Part shown: in pieces, positions 26,507 to 34,562 of the stretch | Numbering within the stretch: the first letter of the stretch is position 1 | Layout of the letters: the number at the start of each line of letters is the position of its first letter | Assembly: GCF_037974265.1 (NCBI RefSeq) | Contig: NZ_CP150233.1 | Location: forward strand, 1,550,001-1,614,000 | From: Paenibacillus sp. FSL R5-0623 | GTDB taxonomy: Bacteria; Bacillota; Bacilli; Paenibacillales; Paenibacillaceae | Reading direction: 5' to 3' | DNA: 64,000 nt | The notes under the pieces: generated by a model | The model's database searches: none | Told to the model about the DNA's origin: nothing | Seen by the model: only the letters and a program-made list of their open reading frames with translations | Translations under genes and position numbers: made by a program

Positions 26507-26690
26507 TCATAACGGAGAGAGCAGAAATAACCTGAAGAAGCGGAAGCTCAAAGCTTTCTGTAAGAAAGCTGCTTCGGAAGCATAAGCTTCGCCTTTATCA
26601 GCGGATTTCCCCTTAAAAGAGGGGATCAAAGAATCTGGGATAACAGTGATCGGAAGGTTGTTCTGGCCGCGTAGTGTGCAGTGCGATTTT
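26507..26690 (+). repeat. MITE-like repeat, copy B (long form)
   Basis: About 184 bases with the shared core: ATAACGGAGAGAGCAG, CCTGAAGAAGCGGAAGC, CGCCTTTATC, GGATAACAGTGATCGGAAGG. Relative to copies A and D it carries an extra internal hairpin segment (AGCTTTCTGTAAGAAAGCT plus CTTCGGAAG) shared with copy C. The terminal repeats are decayed. It lies between yjbQ and the sulfate operon promoter. Confidence 0.8.
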
Positions 26691-26735
26691 AATTAATTAA
26701 TCTCATATGTGGCCCAATTATATTCAATAAAAGCA

Positions 26736-26765
26736 TTGACGATTAGCACTGCAAACTGGTAAAGT
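26736..26765 (+). promoter_or_regulatory. candidate promoter of the sulfate operon
   Basis: TTGACG (26736-26741) and TAAAGT (26760-26765) with an 18-base spacer. The roughly 130-base leader contains an AT-rich imperfect palindrome AATATTAAAGTAATAT near 26801-26816 and a CCGG/CCGG hairpin just before the cysT ribosome site. Confidence 0.5.
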
Positions 26766-26900
26766 ATCAGAAAAGCAAAACCAAGTAGACTAATGGGAAT
26801 AATATTAAAGTAATATCATCCAACTTAGGAAAAATGTCGTATTAAAGCCAGGAAGACTGCCGACCGGAGCTAAAGCCGGAGGCTGGGAGGGAACGCAGCA

Positions 26901-27716
26901 ATGAATACCGTTCTTCGTCATAAGGGATGGACTTGGGGATTCCGCAGTACCGTATTGTTATATTTTATCGTACTTATTGTACTTCCAATCATCGGTGTGT
27001 ACGTCAATTCCTTCTCCGAAGGATGGAGCAACTTTGTCCAGAGCATTATGGACCCCATCGCGTGGAAAGCCGTACTGCTGACCATTCGGCTGGCCGTCAT
27101 TGCCACGCTGATTAATGTGGTTTTGGGCACGATGATCGCCTGGGTGTTGACAAGGTATCGCTTTGTAGGTCGATCGTTTCTCAACAGTCTGGTTGATCTC
27201 CCGTTTGCACTGCCAACAGCGGTGGGCGGCTTGATGATTATGCTGCTTTTGGGTCCGGTCAGTGTCATCGGGAAACTGGCAGAATCCATGGGATTTGAGA
27301 TTGTATTTCACCAGCCCGCCATTGTTATCGCGATGACCTTTGTCACGTTTCCGTTTGTTATCCGTGCAGTGCAGCCTTTGCTGGAAGAAATCGATCCTTC
27401 CGAGGAAGAGGCCTCGTACACGATGGGGGCATCCAAGGCTCGCACGTTCATGCAGGTTATTCTGCCTTCTATGGCACCTGGCATGATCAGTGGGGGGATG
27501 CTGGCTTTCTCGAGAGGACTGGCTGAATTCGGGGCTGTTGTGCTGGTGGCTGGTAACATTCCCGGAAGAACACTGACTGCTTCCGTATTTATCTACGGGG
27601 AGATTGAAAGTGATAATCCAACGGGGGCTGCTGCTGTATCCGTGTTGCTCCTGACGCTCTCCTTCCTGATCCTCTGGCTGATCAATCTGGTGCAGATGCG
27701 GGGGAGAAGACGATGA
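26901..27716 (+). CDS. cysT: sulfate/thiosulfate ABC transporter permease CysT
   Basis: 271 residues, six membrane helices. The coupling EAA loop reads EEASYTMGASKARTFMQVIL (about 172-191), followed by the CysT/ModB-type SRGLAEFGAVVLVAGN block that separates sulfate permeases from other families. It pairs with CysW to form the translocation pore. Start ATG follows GGGAGG. First gene of a four-gene operon; cysW overlaps its end by 4 bases. Confidence 0.95.
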   Translation: MNTVLRHKGWTWGFRSTVLLYFIVLIVLPIIGVYVNSFSEGWSNFVQSIMDPIAWKAVLLTIRLAVIATLINVVLGTMIAWVLTRYRFVGRSFLNSLVDLPFALPTAVGGLMIMLLLGPVSVIGKLAESMGFEIVFHQPAIVIAMTFVTFPFVIRAVQPLLEEIDPSEEEASYTMGASKARTFMQVILPSMAPGMISGGMLAFSRGLAEFGAVVLVAGNIPGRTLTASVFIYGEIESDNPTGAAAVSVLLLTLSFLILWLINLVQMRGRRR

Positions 27717-28510
27717 GACGACTGTTAATCGGACTGACGTTTGCGGTATTTATTGTACTGCTGATCATCCCGCTTGGACGCATTTTTATTGGCGCATTTG
27801 AAGACGGGGCAGGCGGATTCCTGAAAGGGCTGATGCGCCCTGAGGCGTTACATGCCTTGATGATGACCGGACTGGTGGTTCTGGTGGTCACCCTGTTAAA
27901 TACATTGTTTGGCATCATGATGGCTCTGTATCTGGTTCGTGCCGGATGGCTGAGTGAACGGATAAAAGGGCTGCTGAACAGCATTGTAGACCTGCCTTAT
28001 GCCGTATCTCCTGTCATTGGCGGCTTGATGATTGTGTTGATGTTGGGACCTAACAGCATTATGGGCGCTTTTTTTGAAGGGATCGGATTCAATGTGGTCT
28101 ATGCCTTCCCGGGTATGGTGATCGCAACGTTATTTGTTACCTTTCCACTGATGGTCAGAGAGGTTATGCCTGTCCTGCAGGAACTCGGTTCCCAGCAAGA
28201 AGAGGCTGCATCTACACTTGGCGCCTACGGCTGGAGAACGTTCTGGAGTGTGACATGGCCTTCGATCCGCTGGGCGGTAGTGTATGGTCTAGTCTTGACG
28301 GTTGCGCGCTCGCTTGGGGAATTCGGTGCAGTGCTGGTGGTATCCGGTAATATCATGAACAAAACACAGACCGCAACAACCCTGGTGTATCAGGATGTTG
28401 AGAATTTTAATGTGGCTGCCGCAAATGGTGTGGCATTGGTGCTGGTCACCTTCTCCGTCGGGCTGCTGCTTATGATGGAATGGGCCAAGAAGCGAAAGGA
28501 AGTGCATTGA
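27713..28510 (+). CDS. cysW: sulfate/thiosulfate ABC transporter permease CysW
   Basis: 265 residues, six helices, second pore subunit. The EAA loop EEAASTLGAYGWRTFWSVTWP and the conserved RSLGEFGAVLVVSGN follow the CysW pattern. Start ATG overlaps the cysT stop (ATGA), indicating coupled translation, with GGGGGAGAAG upstream. The cysA start is one base after its stop codon. Confidence 0.95.
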   Translation: MRRLLIGLTFAVFIVLLIIPLGRIFIGAFEDGAGGFLKGLMRPEALHALMMTGLVVLVVTLLNTLFGIMMALYLVRAGWLSERIKGLLNSIVDLPYAVSPVIGGLMIVLMLGPNSIMGAFFEGIGFNVVYAFPGMVIATLFVTFPLMVREVMPVLQELGSQQEEAASTLGAYGWRTFWSVTWPSIRWAVVYGLVLTVARSLGEFGAVLVVSGNIMNKTQTATTLVYQDVENFNVAAANGVALVLVTFSVGLLLMMEWAKKRKEVH

Positions 28511-28511
28511 T

Positions 28512-29576
28512 ATGCATGTAGAAGTCCGTGATTTGAACAAACATTTCGGTGATTTTCATGCGGTAAAAGATGTCTCATTCGATATTGCCAAAGGCCATCT
28601 GATCGGTCTGCTTGGACCCAGCGGAGGTGGGAAAACGTCCATTCTGCGGATGCTTGCGGGTCTGGAGAATCCGGGTTCCGGAGAGATTCGCTTTCACGGA
28701 AAAGTCGTGAACCATCTGCCTCCACAGGAGCGGGGCATCGGATTTGTATTCCAGAACTATGCCTTGTTCAAACATATGACGGTATTTGAGAATATCGCCT
28801 TTGGACTCAAGGTTAAGAAGACACCAAAAGCCCAGATCCGTGATCGGGTGATGGAACTTGTTGAACTGACCGGGTTAAAAGGTTTCGAACAGCGCTATCC
28901 GCATCAGTTATCTGGTGGGCAGCGTCAGCGTGTTGCTTTTGCCAGAGCACTCGCCCCGGAGCCACAGCTGTTATTGCTGGACGAACCGTTCGCGGCCATT
29001 GATGCCAAGATCCGTCAGGAACTGCGCTCATGGTTACGTGAGCTAATCGAGCGGGTAGGAATCACTTCGATTTTTGTAACGCATGACCAGGATGAAGCGA
29101 TTGAAGTGGCGGACGAGATTATGATTATCAGCCAAGGTCGTCTGGAGCAGAAGGGCACACCTTGGGATATCTACAAAAACCCGCAGACACCGTTTGTGGC
29201 TACATTTATCGGGGAGTCAACGGTTGTGGAGGATGCTTCACAGCTGAAAGGGTTCGAACATGCGGTTGAGGGTGAAGGTACCAAAGCGCTGATCCGACCG
29301 GAGTATATTGAGATCGGCTTGAAAAACGAATTCACCATGTTGTCTGCAACCGAAAAAGGTACAGTCAAACATCTTCATTTCCGCGGCAGTGAATGGATGG
29401 TAGAGGTGGACGTACAGGGTCATAAGTTAATCACATATCGTTCCCTGGAGAAAACAACATTGGAGATCGGTCAACAAATTCGAGTCCTGGTACACCGTGC
29501 ATACCTGTTCAATGACTCCAACAGTTGGGTGGTTGAGAACCGACTGAAGGAAGACCCGATGCCGGTGATGATTTAG
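28512..29576 (+). CDS. cysA: sulfate/thiosulfate ABC transporter ATPase CysA
   Basis: 354 residues. Walker A GPSGGGKTS (about 35-43; the usual Ser before Gly-Lys is Gly here), Q-loop FVFQNYALFKHMTV, signature LSGGQRQRVAFARAL and Walker B LLLLDEPFAAID are intact. The C-terminal about 120 residues are a TOBE/CysA-specific regulatory domain. Energises sulfate uptake with CysT and CysW. Confidence 0.96.
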   Translation: MHVEVRDLNKHFGDFHAVKDVSFDIAKGHLIGLLGPSGGGKTSILRMLAGLENPGSGEIRFHGKVVNHLPPQERGIGFVFQNYALFKHMTVFENIAFGLKVKKTPKAQIRDRVMELVELTGLKGFEQRYPHQLSGGQRQRVAFARALAPEPQLLLLDEPFAAIDAKIRQELRSWLRELIERVGITSIFVTHDQDEAIEVADEIMIISQGRLEQKGTPWDIYKNPQTPFVATFIGESTVVEDASQLKGFEHAVEGEGTKALIRPEYIEIGLKNEFTMLSATEKGTVKHLHFRGSEWMVEVDVQGHKLITYRSLEKTTLEIGQQIRVLVHRAYLFNDSNSWVVENRLKEDPMPVMI

Positions 29577-29601
29577 ATCAAGTGGAAGAAAGGGGCTGCC
29601 C

Positions 29602-30666
29602 ATGCAGACGAGGAAAAAGAAAGCCATACTCTTATATGTTGCCCTCATGCTTCTGCTCGTCTGCATGACCGCTGGATGCAGCAAGCAGGAGGAGTCAAGC
29701 GAACAGAACGAGCCCTCTGGTAACGATTCATCCAATACGCTGGTGATTGGTGCTTACAGTGTAGCAAAAGACGCTGTAGGCGAATTGCTGCCCAAGTTCC
29801 AGGAGGAGTGGAAGGCAAAGACCGGACAGACAATTAACTTCCAGGAATCCTATGAAGCTTCGGGTACACAGGCAAGAGCCATCGTTGGTGGATTCGAGGC
29901 TGATGTGGCCTTGCTCGCGATGGAGAGTGATATCGAGAAGCTGGTCAAAGCCGATCTGGTTAGCTCCGATTGGAAACAGACCCCTAATGAGGGCATGATC
30001 ACCCGTTCAATTGTTGTTCTGGGAACAAGAGCAGGCAACCCGCTGGGGATTCGTGATTTTCAGGATTTAACGAAGCCGGGAGTGAAGGTACTGTACCCCA
30101 ATCCAAAGACATCCGGGGGCGCACAATGGGATATTAATGCCATTTACGGTGCCGGACTGAAACTGTCGGAGGAGCAAGAGGGGAAGAAAGATCCTGCCGC
30201 AGCCAAGGCTTTTCTCGAACAGGTACATCGTAACGTTGAATCATTGGACAAGAGTGGGCGTTCTTCGATGGCGGCATTCGAATATGGTGTGGGTGATGTC
30301 ATCGTCACGTATGAAAATGAATTGCTTGCCCGGATCGCCAAAGGTGTAGATTATGACATTGTCATTCCGAAAAATACGATCCTGATTGAGAACCCGGCAG
30401 TTGTGGTGAATAAGTATGCTGACAAACATGGGAATCGTGAACTGGCGGAAGCTTTTGTCGCATATCTGCGTACACCTGATGCACAGCGTATTTTTGCCAA
30501 GCATGGTTTTCGTTCAGTAGATCCGGATGTATTTGCACAGACGGAGTCGACATTCCCAACGCCAGAAGGACTATTTGATATCAACTATCTGGGTGGATGG
30601 GATGAGGTACGCAGCACGTTGTACTCCAAACGCGGCGTGTGGTATCAGGTGCTTGCTGGATTATGA
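29602..30666 (+). CDS. sbp: sulfate-binding lipoprotein
   Basis: 354-residue solute-binding lipoprotein. Signal peptide with lipobox MTAGC (about 21-25), a Glu/Ser/Asn linker, then the Sbp fold. Signature pieces are LVIGAYSVAKDAVGELLPKF, the sulfate-contact region SYEASGTQARAIVGG, NPKTSGGAQWDINAIYGAG, and the closing GGWDEV. It delivers sulfate to CysTWA. Start ATG is behind GAAAGGGG. Placing sbp last in the operon is unusual compared with sbp-first orders, but all four parts are present. Confidence 0.95.
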   Translation: MQTRKKKAILLYVALMLLLVCMTAGCSKQEESSEQNEPSGNDSSNTLVIGAYSVAKDAVGELLPKFQEEWKAKTGQTINFQESYEASGTQARAIVGGFEADVALLAMESDIEKLVKADLVSSDWKQTPNEGMITRSIVVLGTRAGNPLGIRDFQDLTKPGVKVLYPNPKTSGGAQWDINAIYGAGLKLSEEQEGKKDPAAAKAFLEQVHRNVESLDKSGRSSMAAFEYGVGDVIVTYENELLARIAKGVDYDIVIPKNTILIENPAVVVNKYADKHGNRELAEAFVAYLRTPDAQRIFAKHGFRSVDPDVFAQTESTFPTPEGLFDINYLGGWDEVRSTLYSKRGVWYQVLAGL

Positions 30667-30710
30667 GTATTGCTGATGTAATCGAATAGGTAACCGAGCA
30701 TGTGGATACT

Positions 30711-30750
30711 AAACCTTCATTTCAATGGAAGTAGAGATGGAGGTTTTTTA
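30711..30750 (+). terminator. terminator after the sulfate operon
   Basis: AACCTTCAT (30712-30720) pairs with ATGGAGGTT (30737-30745), one G-U pair, followed by TTTTT. Confidence 0.75.
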
Positions 30751-30819
30751 CTGCCAAAAGGTTATAATAGGGGTATACTGAATCATGATTGTTACATAGT
30801 GCAGGAAGGTGTGAGTTGG

Positions 30820-31266
30820 ATGAGTGCAGAGATCAAATTATCCCAAAGTACAGCGATTAGACTGGAGCAGGCCCGCGGTAAGGGGATGCCTGAGGAAGAA
30901 CTTTTAAAAGCCATTCAAGCGAAAGATGTTTCCGCTTTTGACGCCGTGTCTGAAGAGGAATACCGATATAACGAATTTTTCTCGTATGCGGATGAGCATG
31001 GTGAAAATCTGGAGGCAGCAGTGAAAGACGGCTACCGGATTACCTTTAACACGCGTGGTGGACTCGGAATCTGGTTGGAGAAAGCCTTCAAGGTACAGCC
31101 AGAGAGAGACTTCACAGTGGGTGAAGGGATTGTCACCGGATTGGAGTTGAAACCGGAACAGGCAGAGGTGCTGGCGAAGCGCCTTGCATCGAACTGGGTC
31201 ATTACGGATTCGAAGGATGTACCTGCGGGTCGGGAACTGACATTGAAGCTGCGAGCACTGGTGTAA
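30820..31266 (+). CDS. hypothetical protein
   Basis: 148 residues, soluble and acidic, with no signal or membrane helix. The N-terminal half is helical (STAIRLEQARGKGMPEEELLKAI); the centre reads GYRITFNTRGGLGIWLEKAF, then a short beta-rich part with KPEQAEVLAKRL. ATG 30820 is chosen for AGGAAGGTG eight bases upstream; the frame is open from 30700, but those 40 residues overlap the terminator hairpin. I do not recognise the family. Single gene between two terminators. Confidence 0.75.
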   Translation: MSAEIKLSQSTAIRLEQARGKGMPEEELLKAIQAKDVSAFDAVSEEEYRYNEFFSYADEHGENLEAAVKDGYRITFNTRGGLGIWLEKAFKVQPERDFTVGEGIVTGLELKPEQAEVLAKRLASNWVITDSKDVPAGRELTLKLRALV

Positions 31267-31319
31267 TTCCAGCTTTGGGTTGATGTGACTCGAATTAGTC
31301 GGTCATGGCTTGTGAAAAA

Positions 31320-31495
31320 GCTAAGACCTGCTCTTTTTTATGCGGGCGACCCAGGTATGAGGAAGGGGCGCCCAGATGTGGATAAGCGCAAGCTCCCAAT
31401 GGAGAGAAGCATGGAAATGAAGTCTGACGTTGAATGGTCAGACGACAGACTGTCCCGAATTGCAGTGTAGAACTGCAGCGGGATGGTCTTTTTTT
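31320..31495 (+). ncRNA. structured leader or small RNA ending in a terminator, upstream of the MBL gene
   Basis: Three hairpins in a row: GGGCG (31343-31347) with CGCCC near 31370; GTCTGAC (31422-31428) with GTCAGAC (31437-31443); and the terminator stem GACTGTCCCG (31448-31457) with CGGGATGGTC (31479-31488) plus a U-run. The MBL gene begins 60 bases later. It does not match any riboswitch consensus I know. It may be a cis-regulator, a free small RNA, or only the terminator of the preceding gene. Confidence 0.4.
31448..31495 (+). terminator. strong intrinsic terminator
   Basis: GACTGTCCCG pairs with CGGGATGGTC with one G-U pair, and an inner GCAGT/ACTGC stem lies above it; followed by TTTTTTT. 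Confidence 0.85.
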
Positions 31496-31553
31496 GCAAA
31501 AATAGATGTGGACGATTACAATTTACATATCATTAATTCAGGGGGAATGCGGA

Positions 31554-32360
31554 TTGGATCAGCTAACATTTCTGGGCACTGGCGATGCGATGGGCGTTCC
31601 ACGTGTGTATTGTGATTGCGAAGTATGTACAGAGGCGAGGCTTACGGGAGAAAATAAACGCAAACGCTCTTCTGTTCTGATTGATAGTGGTGGGGATGGT
31701 GCGACTGAACAGTTCATGATTGACTGCGGACCAGACTGGAGATCACAGATGGAGGATCAGGGGTTGCGTATGGTGCATACGCTGCTCATCACTCATCCCC
31801 ATTTTGACCATATTGGAGGATTGCCGGAATGGGCGGATGCGTGTCGCTGGTTGGGCGTGAAGGGGCGTTTATATGGACCACGCGAAGTGATTGCTACCAT
31901 TCAGGGACAGTTTCCTTGGTTGGGGCGTCATATGGACTTTTTGGAAACGGATGATGATATTGAACTAGGCGGATGGAAGGTGCATTCCTGGAAAGTGTGC
32001 CATGGGCATAACGGGTATTCGTACGCGTATCGGCTGGATAAGGGTGGGTATAGCTGGGCGTATTGTTCGGATGCCATTGACCTGAAAGCAACCGAGAAAG
32101 AGCCGTTGCACGGACTGGATCTGCTGGTGCTTGGAACGAGCTTTGTGCATGAACTTGCGGAATTCTCAACACGTTCCGTGTACGATATGCGTGAGGCGCA
32201 GGAGCTGCTGCGGGAACTGAAACCGGGTCATACTTATTTTACACATATGTCTCATGACGTTGATGTACGGCAGAATTATAATCTGGATCAAGGTATTACG
32301 ATTGCCCTTACGGGGATGAAAGTGCCGATTGGAACATTAAAGCTGGAAACGAATGCGTAA
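31554..32360 (+). CDS. MBL-fold hydrolase (PhnP-like phosphodiesterase group)
   Basis: 268 residues. Opens DQLTFLGTGDAMGVPRVYCDCEVC, the PhnP-like start with a Cys pair often binding zinc. Metal sites are THPHFDHIGG (HxHxDH, about 78-87) and distal His residues (CHGHNGYS, YFTHMSHDVD). PhnP relatives hydrolyse cyclic phosphodiesters in phosphonate catabolism, but no phosphonate genes lie nearby, so the substrate is open. Start TTG 31554 follows GGGGGA by eight bases; the family N-terminus begins at the same place. It sits directly behind the structured leader. Confidence 0.88.
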   Translation: MDQLTFLGTGDAMGVPRVYCDCEVCTEARLTGENKRKRSSVLIDSGGDGATEQFMIDCGPDWRSQMEDQGLRMVHTLLITHPHFDHIGGLPEWADACRWLGVKGRLYGPREVIATIQGQFPWLGRHMDFLETDDDIELGGWKVHSWKVCHGHNGYSYAYRLDKGGYSWAYCSDAIDLKATEKEPLHGLDLLVLGTSFVHELAEFSTRSVYDMREAQELLRELKPGHTYFTHMSHDVDVRQNYNLDQGITIALTGMKVPIGTLKLETNA

Positions 32361-32460
32361 CCCAACTTAACTAGCGTAATAAAAATAAATTCAGAAGAGC
32401 GTATCCTTTACAAGGGGTTCTTCGTTTACATAGTGTAAGTCAAAATCAATCAGGAACCAG

Positions 32461-32488
32461 CAAAGGGGGGCCCCCAAAATGGCCTTTG
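32461..32488 (+). promoter_or_regulatory. hairpin covering the ribosome site and start of the sigma gene
   Basis: CAAAGG (32461-32466) is complementary to CCTTTG (32483-32488), and the loop holds the G-run ribosome site, CCCCC and the ATG. The run GGGGGGCCCCC is itself self-complementary. It could hide the start from ribosomes. Confidence 0.35.
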
Positions 32489-33354
32489 TGAAGTCCGTGG
32501 ATTGCAGAATCAACAGACCACATGATGATGGTAAACAAGATAAATTCGATATTGAATTCAATGGAAACGACAGAAAAAATCAATTGAATCAAAGCATCCA
32601 TACCGTACTACCCAATCTGATGGGTTCGTTGTATGCGTATTGTTTATCTCTGACAAAATCAGTTCCAGACACGGAGGATCTGGTTCAGGAGACCTGTCTC
32701 AAAGTGTTGTCGTCGAGTGTAGTTGGAACTTATGGGATGAATAAAGATATAAACTGGGAAGCTTATCTGATTCGTATTGCACGCAACAGCTGGTTTGATA
32801 TCCTACGTCAGCGGGAGAGATTGGCATATAAATTGGATAGCTTGAAGCCGCTCCTGCACGAGATGGAGGAGGAAAGGCAATTCGAGGAATTGGAGTCGGC
32901 CGTACAACTTCTTGTAAATACGCTACCTCCGTGGCAGCGAGTGATATATGTATTACGTGAATTAATGGGTTATAAGGCGGCAGAGACTGCGGAAATGTTG
33001 GATACGACAGAAGGTGCTGTGAAAGCAGCGTTAAGTCGAGCCCGCTCTGCCATAGCTGAAGTGAGGCACAGGTTGGAACAATCGGACGACACAGAATTGC
33101 AGTATGAGGAAGGCGCAGTGGAGGACAATCGGGAGGAACTGCGTAGCTATCTGCTGGCATTTCGTAATGGAGATACAGCCCGAATTATTGATCTGTGCCT
33201 GAACCGGACCGATGATCCGATGGCTGTGGCGGGGACGATTTTGCAGCAGACTTTGCCGTCTCCATCCATGCAGCCAATGATGTATGGGTACTCTACTTCT
33301 GGTATGAACTCGATGTCATATGGAGGTGGGTACACGGTCAACATGGTTGCCTAA
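32479..33354 (+). CDS. ECF-type RNA polymerase sigma factor with C-terminal tail
   Basis: 291 residues. Region 2 (LYAYCLSLTKSVPDTEDLVQ, core-binding and -10 recognition, about 52-110) and region 4 (LPPWQRVIYVLRELMGYKAA through TEGAVKAALSRARSAIAEV, about 150-195) are well formed. An N-terminal extension of 40 polar residues and a C-terminal extension of about 90 residues exceed a minimal ECF factor; the last 30 are Met/Gly/Ser/Tyr-rich (QPMMYGYSTSGMNSMSYGGG). No anti-sigma gene is adjacent; clpP starts 18 bases downstream. Regulon unknown. Confidence 0.88.
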   Translation: MAFVKSVDCRINRPHDDGKQDKFDIEFNGNDRKNQLNQSIHTVLPNLMGSLYAYCLSLTKSVPDTEDLVQETCLKVLSSSVVGTYGMNKDINWEAYLIRIARNSWFDILRQRERLAYKLDSLKPLLHEMEEERQFEELESAVQLLVNTLPPWQRVIYVLRELMGYKAAETAEMLDTTEGAVKAALSRARSAIAEVRHRLEQSDDTELQYEEGAVEDNREELRSYLLAFRNGDTARIIDLCLNRTDDPMAVAGTILQQTLPSPSMQPMMYGYSTSGMNSMSYGGGYTVNMVA

Positions 33355-33372
33355 ATCGAGGAGGCGACACAT

Positions 33373-33954
33373 ATGAATGTAGTGCCGTATGTAGTGGAAC
33401 AAACAGCTCGCGGAGAGAGAAGTTATGATATTTATTCACGTTTGCTCAAAGACCGGATCATTATGGTGTCCGGGGAGATCGAGGATCAGATGGCAAATGC
33501 TATCGTGGCCCAGTTATTGTTCTTGACTGCAGAGGACCCGGAGAAGGACATCCAGATGTACATCAACAGCCCTGGTGGGTCGGTGACTGCGGGATTCTCG
33601 ATCTATGACACGATGCAATTTGTGAAGCCGGATATCTCCACAATCTGTACAGGTATGGCGGCAAGCTTTGGCACGATCTTGCTGGTAGGTGGAACAAAAG
33701 GCAAACGTATGGCATTGCCAAACAGTGAGATCATGATCCATCAGCCACATGGCGGTACGAGAGGGCAGGCATCCGATATGCTGATTCATGCTAACCGCAT
33801 CATTCAGCATCGTCAGCGTCTTAACAAGCTGTTAGCCGATCATACAGGACAGACGATTGAGCGAATTGAGAAGGACTCGGATCGAGATTATTTCCTGACC
33901 GCTGCTGAAGCAGTCGAATATGGATTGGTGGATAAGGTCATATCCAGCACATAA
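33373..33954 (+). CDS. clpP: ATP-dependent Clp protease proteolytic subunit
   Basis: 193 residues. Catalytic Ser in [11 protein letters not shown] (about 95-100), His in IHQPHGG (about 122) and Asp in the C-terminal helix region make the serine protease triad. The Ser box reads AASFGT rather than the AASMGA of the main ClpP, suggesting a paralogue. Start ATG follows GAGGAGG. Only 18 bases separate it from the sigma gene, so they are likely co-transcribed; a double hairpin ends the unit. It works only with a Clp/Hsp100 unfoldase encoded elsewhere. Confidence 0.94.
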   Translation: MNVVPYVVEQTARGERSYDIYSRLLKDRIIMVSGEIEDQMANAIVAQLLFLTAEDPEKDIQMYINSPGGSVTAGFSIYDTMQFVKPDISTICTGMAASFGTILLVGGTKGKRMALPNSEIMIHQPHGGTRGQASDMLIHANRIIQHRQRLNKLLADHTGQTIERIEKDSDRDYFLTAAEAVEYGLVDKVISST

Positions 33955-33961
33955 AATAAGC

Positions 33962-34032
33962 CCGGAAGGTCATGTGACCTTCCGGACTTGATTAATCAAG
34001 AGGACGAACAGGAAACTGACGTCCTCTTTTTT
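33962..34032 (+). terminator. tandem hairpins after clpP
   Basis: First hairpin CCGGAAGGTCA/TGACCTTCCGG (33962-33985), no U-run. Second GAGGACG (34000-34006) with CGTCCTC (34020-34026) and TTTTTT. The second is the likely terminator. Confidence 0.85.
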
Positions 34033-34097
34033 GTCGTCCAGATTAGCCAGTCCACGTCTATGGATCGAATCAGAATGAGAATAATGTGAAATAAGGG

Positions 34098-34127
34098 TTG
34101 ACCATGGGTAGGTATAGTGTATATATT
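34098..34127 (+). promoter_or_regulatory. promoter of the GntR/ABC operon
   Basis: TTGACC (34098-34103), 18-base spacer, TATATT (34122-34127). The whole -10 lies inside the palindrome at 34107-34149, as expected of a repressible promoter. Confidence 0.7.
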
Positions 34128-34149
34128 ATATATATACACTATACCTACC
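34107..34149. promoter_or_regulatory. large perfect palindrome, probable YtrA-type operator
   Basis: GGTAGGTATAGTGTATAT (34107-34124) is matched by its exact inverse at 34132-34149, with a 7-base AT centre. The core AGTGTATAT/ATATACACT agrees with operators of YtrA-subfamily GntR repressors. It covers the -10 and start region of the promoter ahead of the gntR gene. Confidence 0.75.
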
Positions 34150-34182
34150 GAAAATTATTTAACATCAATGGGGTGAGGAAAG

Positions 34183-34557
34183 ATTAACATTTTAATATCG
34201 AACGCTTCGAGTGATCCGATCTACATGCAGATTTTAACTCAGATCAGACAGAGCATCTTGAGCGGAGAATTGGTTGCTGGAGATAGTCTCCCCTCCATTC
34301 GGCAGCTCGCCAAGGATCTGCAAGTCAGTGTCATTACAACTAAACGTGTCTATGAAGAGCTGGAGAAGGAGAAGCTGATCGATTCAGTTGTAGGCAAAGG
34401 GAGCTTTGTATCCGGGGCCAATCAGGACTTTATTCGAGAGCGGCGGATGAAACAATTGGAAGAGAAGATGCTCGAAGTGATTCGTGAGAGCAGAGAACTG
34501 GGCATGAGTTCACAGGATGTAATCCATCATCTTACACTGTTGGTTGAGGAGGAATAA
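34183..34557 (+). CDS. GntR-family regulator, YtrA subfamily, probable ATT start
   Basis: 124 residues if started at ATT 34183, which gives N-terminus (M)NILISNASSDPIYMQI, the standard opening of YtrA-type proteins. The frame holds a TGA at 34174-34176 and no ATG, GTG or TTG until ATG 34225, which lacks a ribosome site and would cut 14 residues from the DNA-binding domain. GGGGTGAGG sits just before ATT. The winged helix reads SLPSIRQLAKDLQVSVITTK with KGSFVSG, and the short C-terminal domain has the dimerising helix of the subfamily. Most likely represses its own ABC operon through the adjacent palindrome. Confidence 0.82.
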   Translation: MNILISNASSDPIYMQILTQIRQSILSGELVAGDSLPSIRQLAKDLQVSVITTKRVYEELEKEKLIDSVVGKGSFVSGANQDFIRERRMKQLEEKMLEVIRESRELGMSSQDVIHHLTLLVEEE

Positions 34558-34562
34558 GCATA

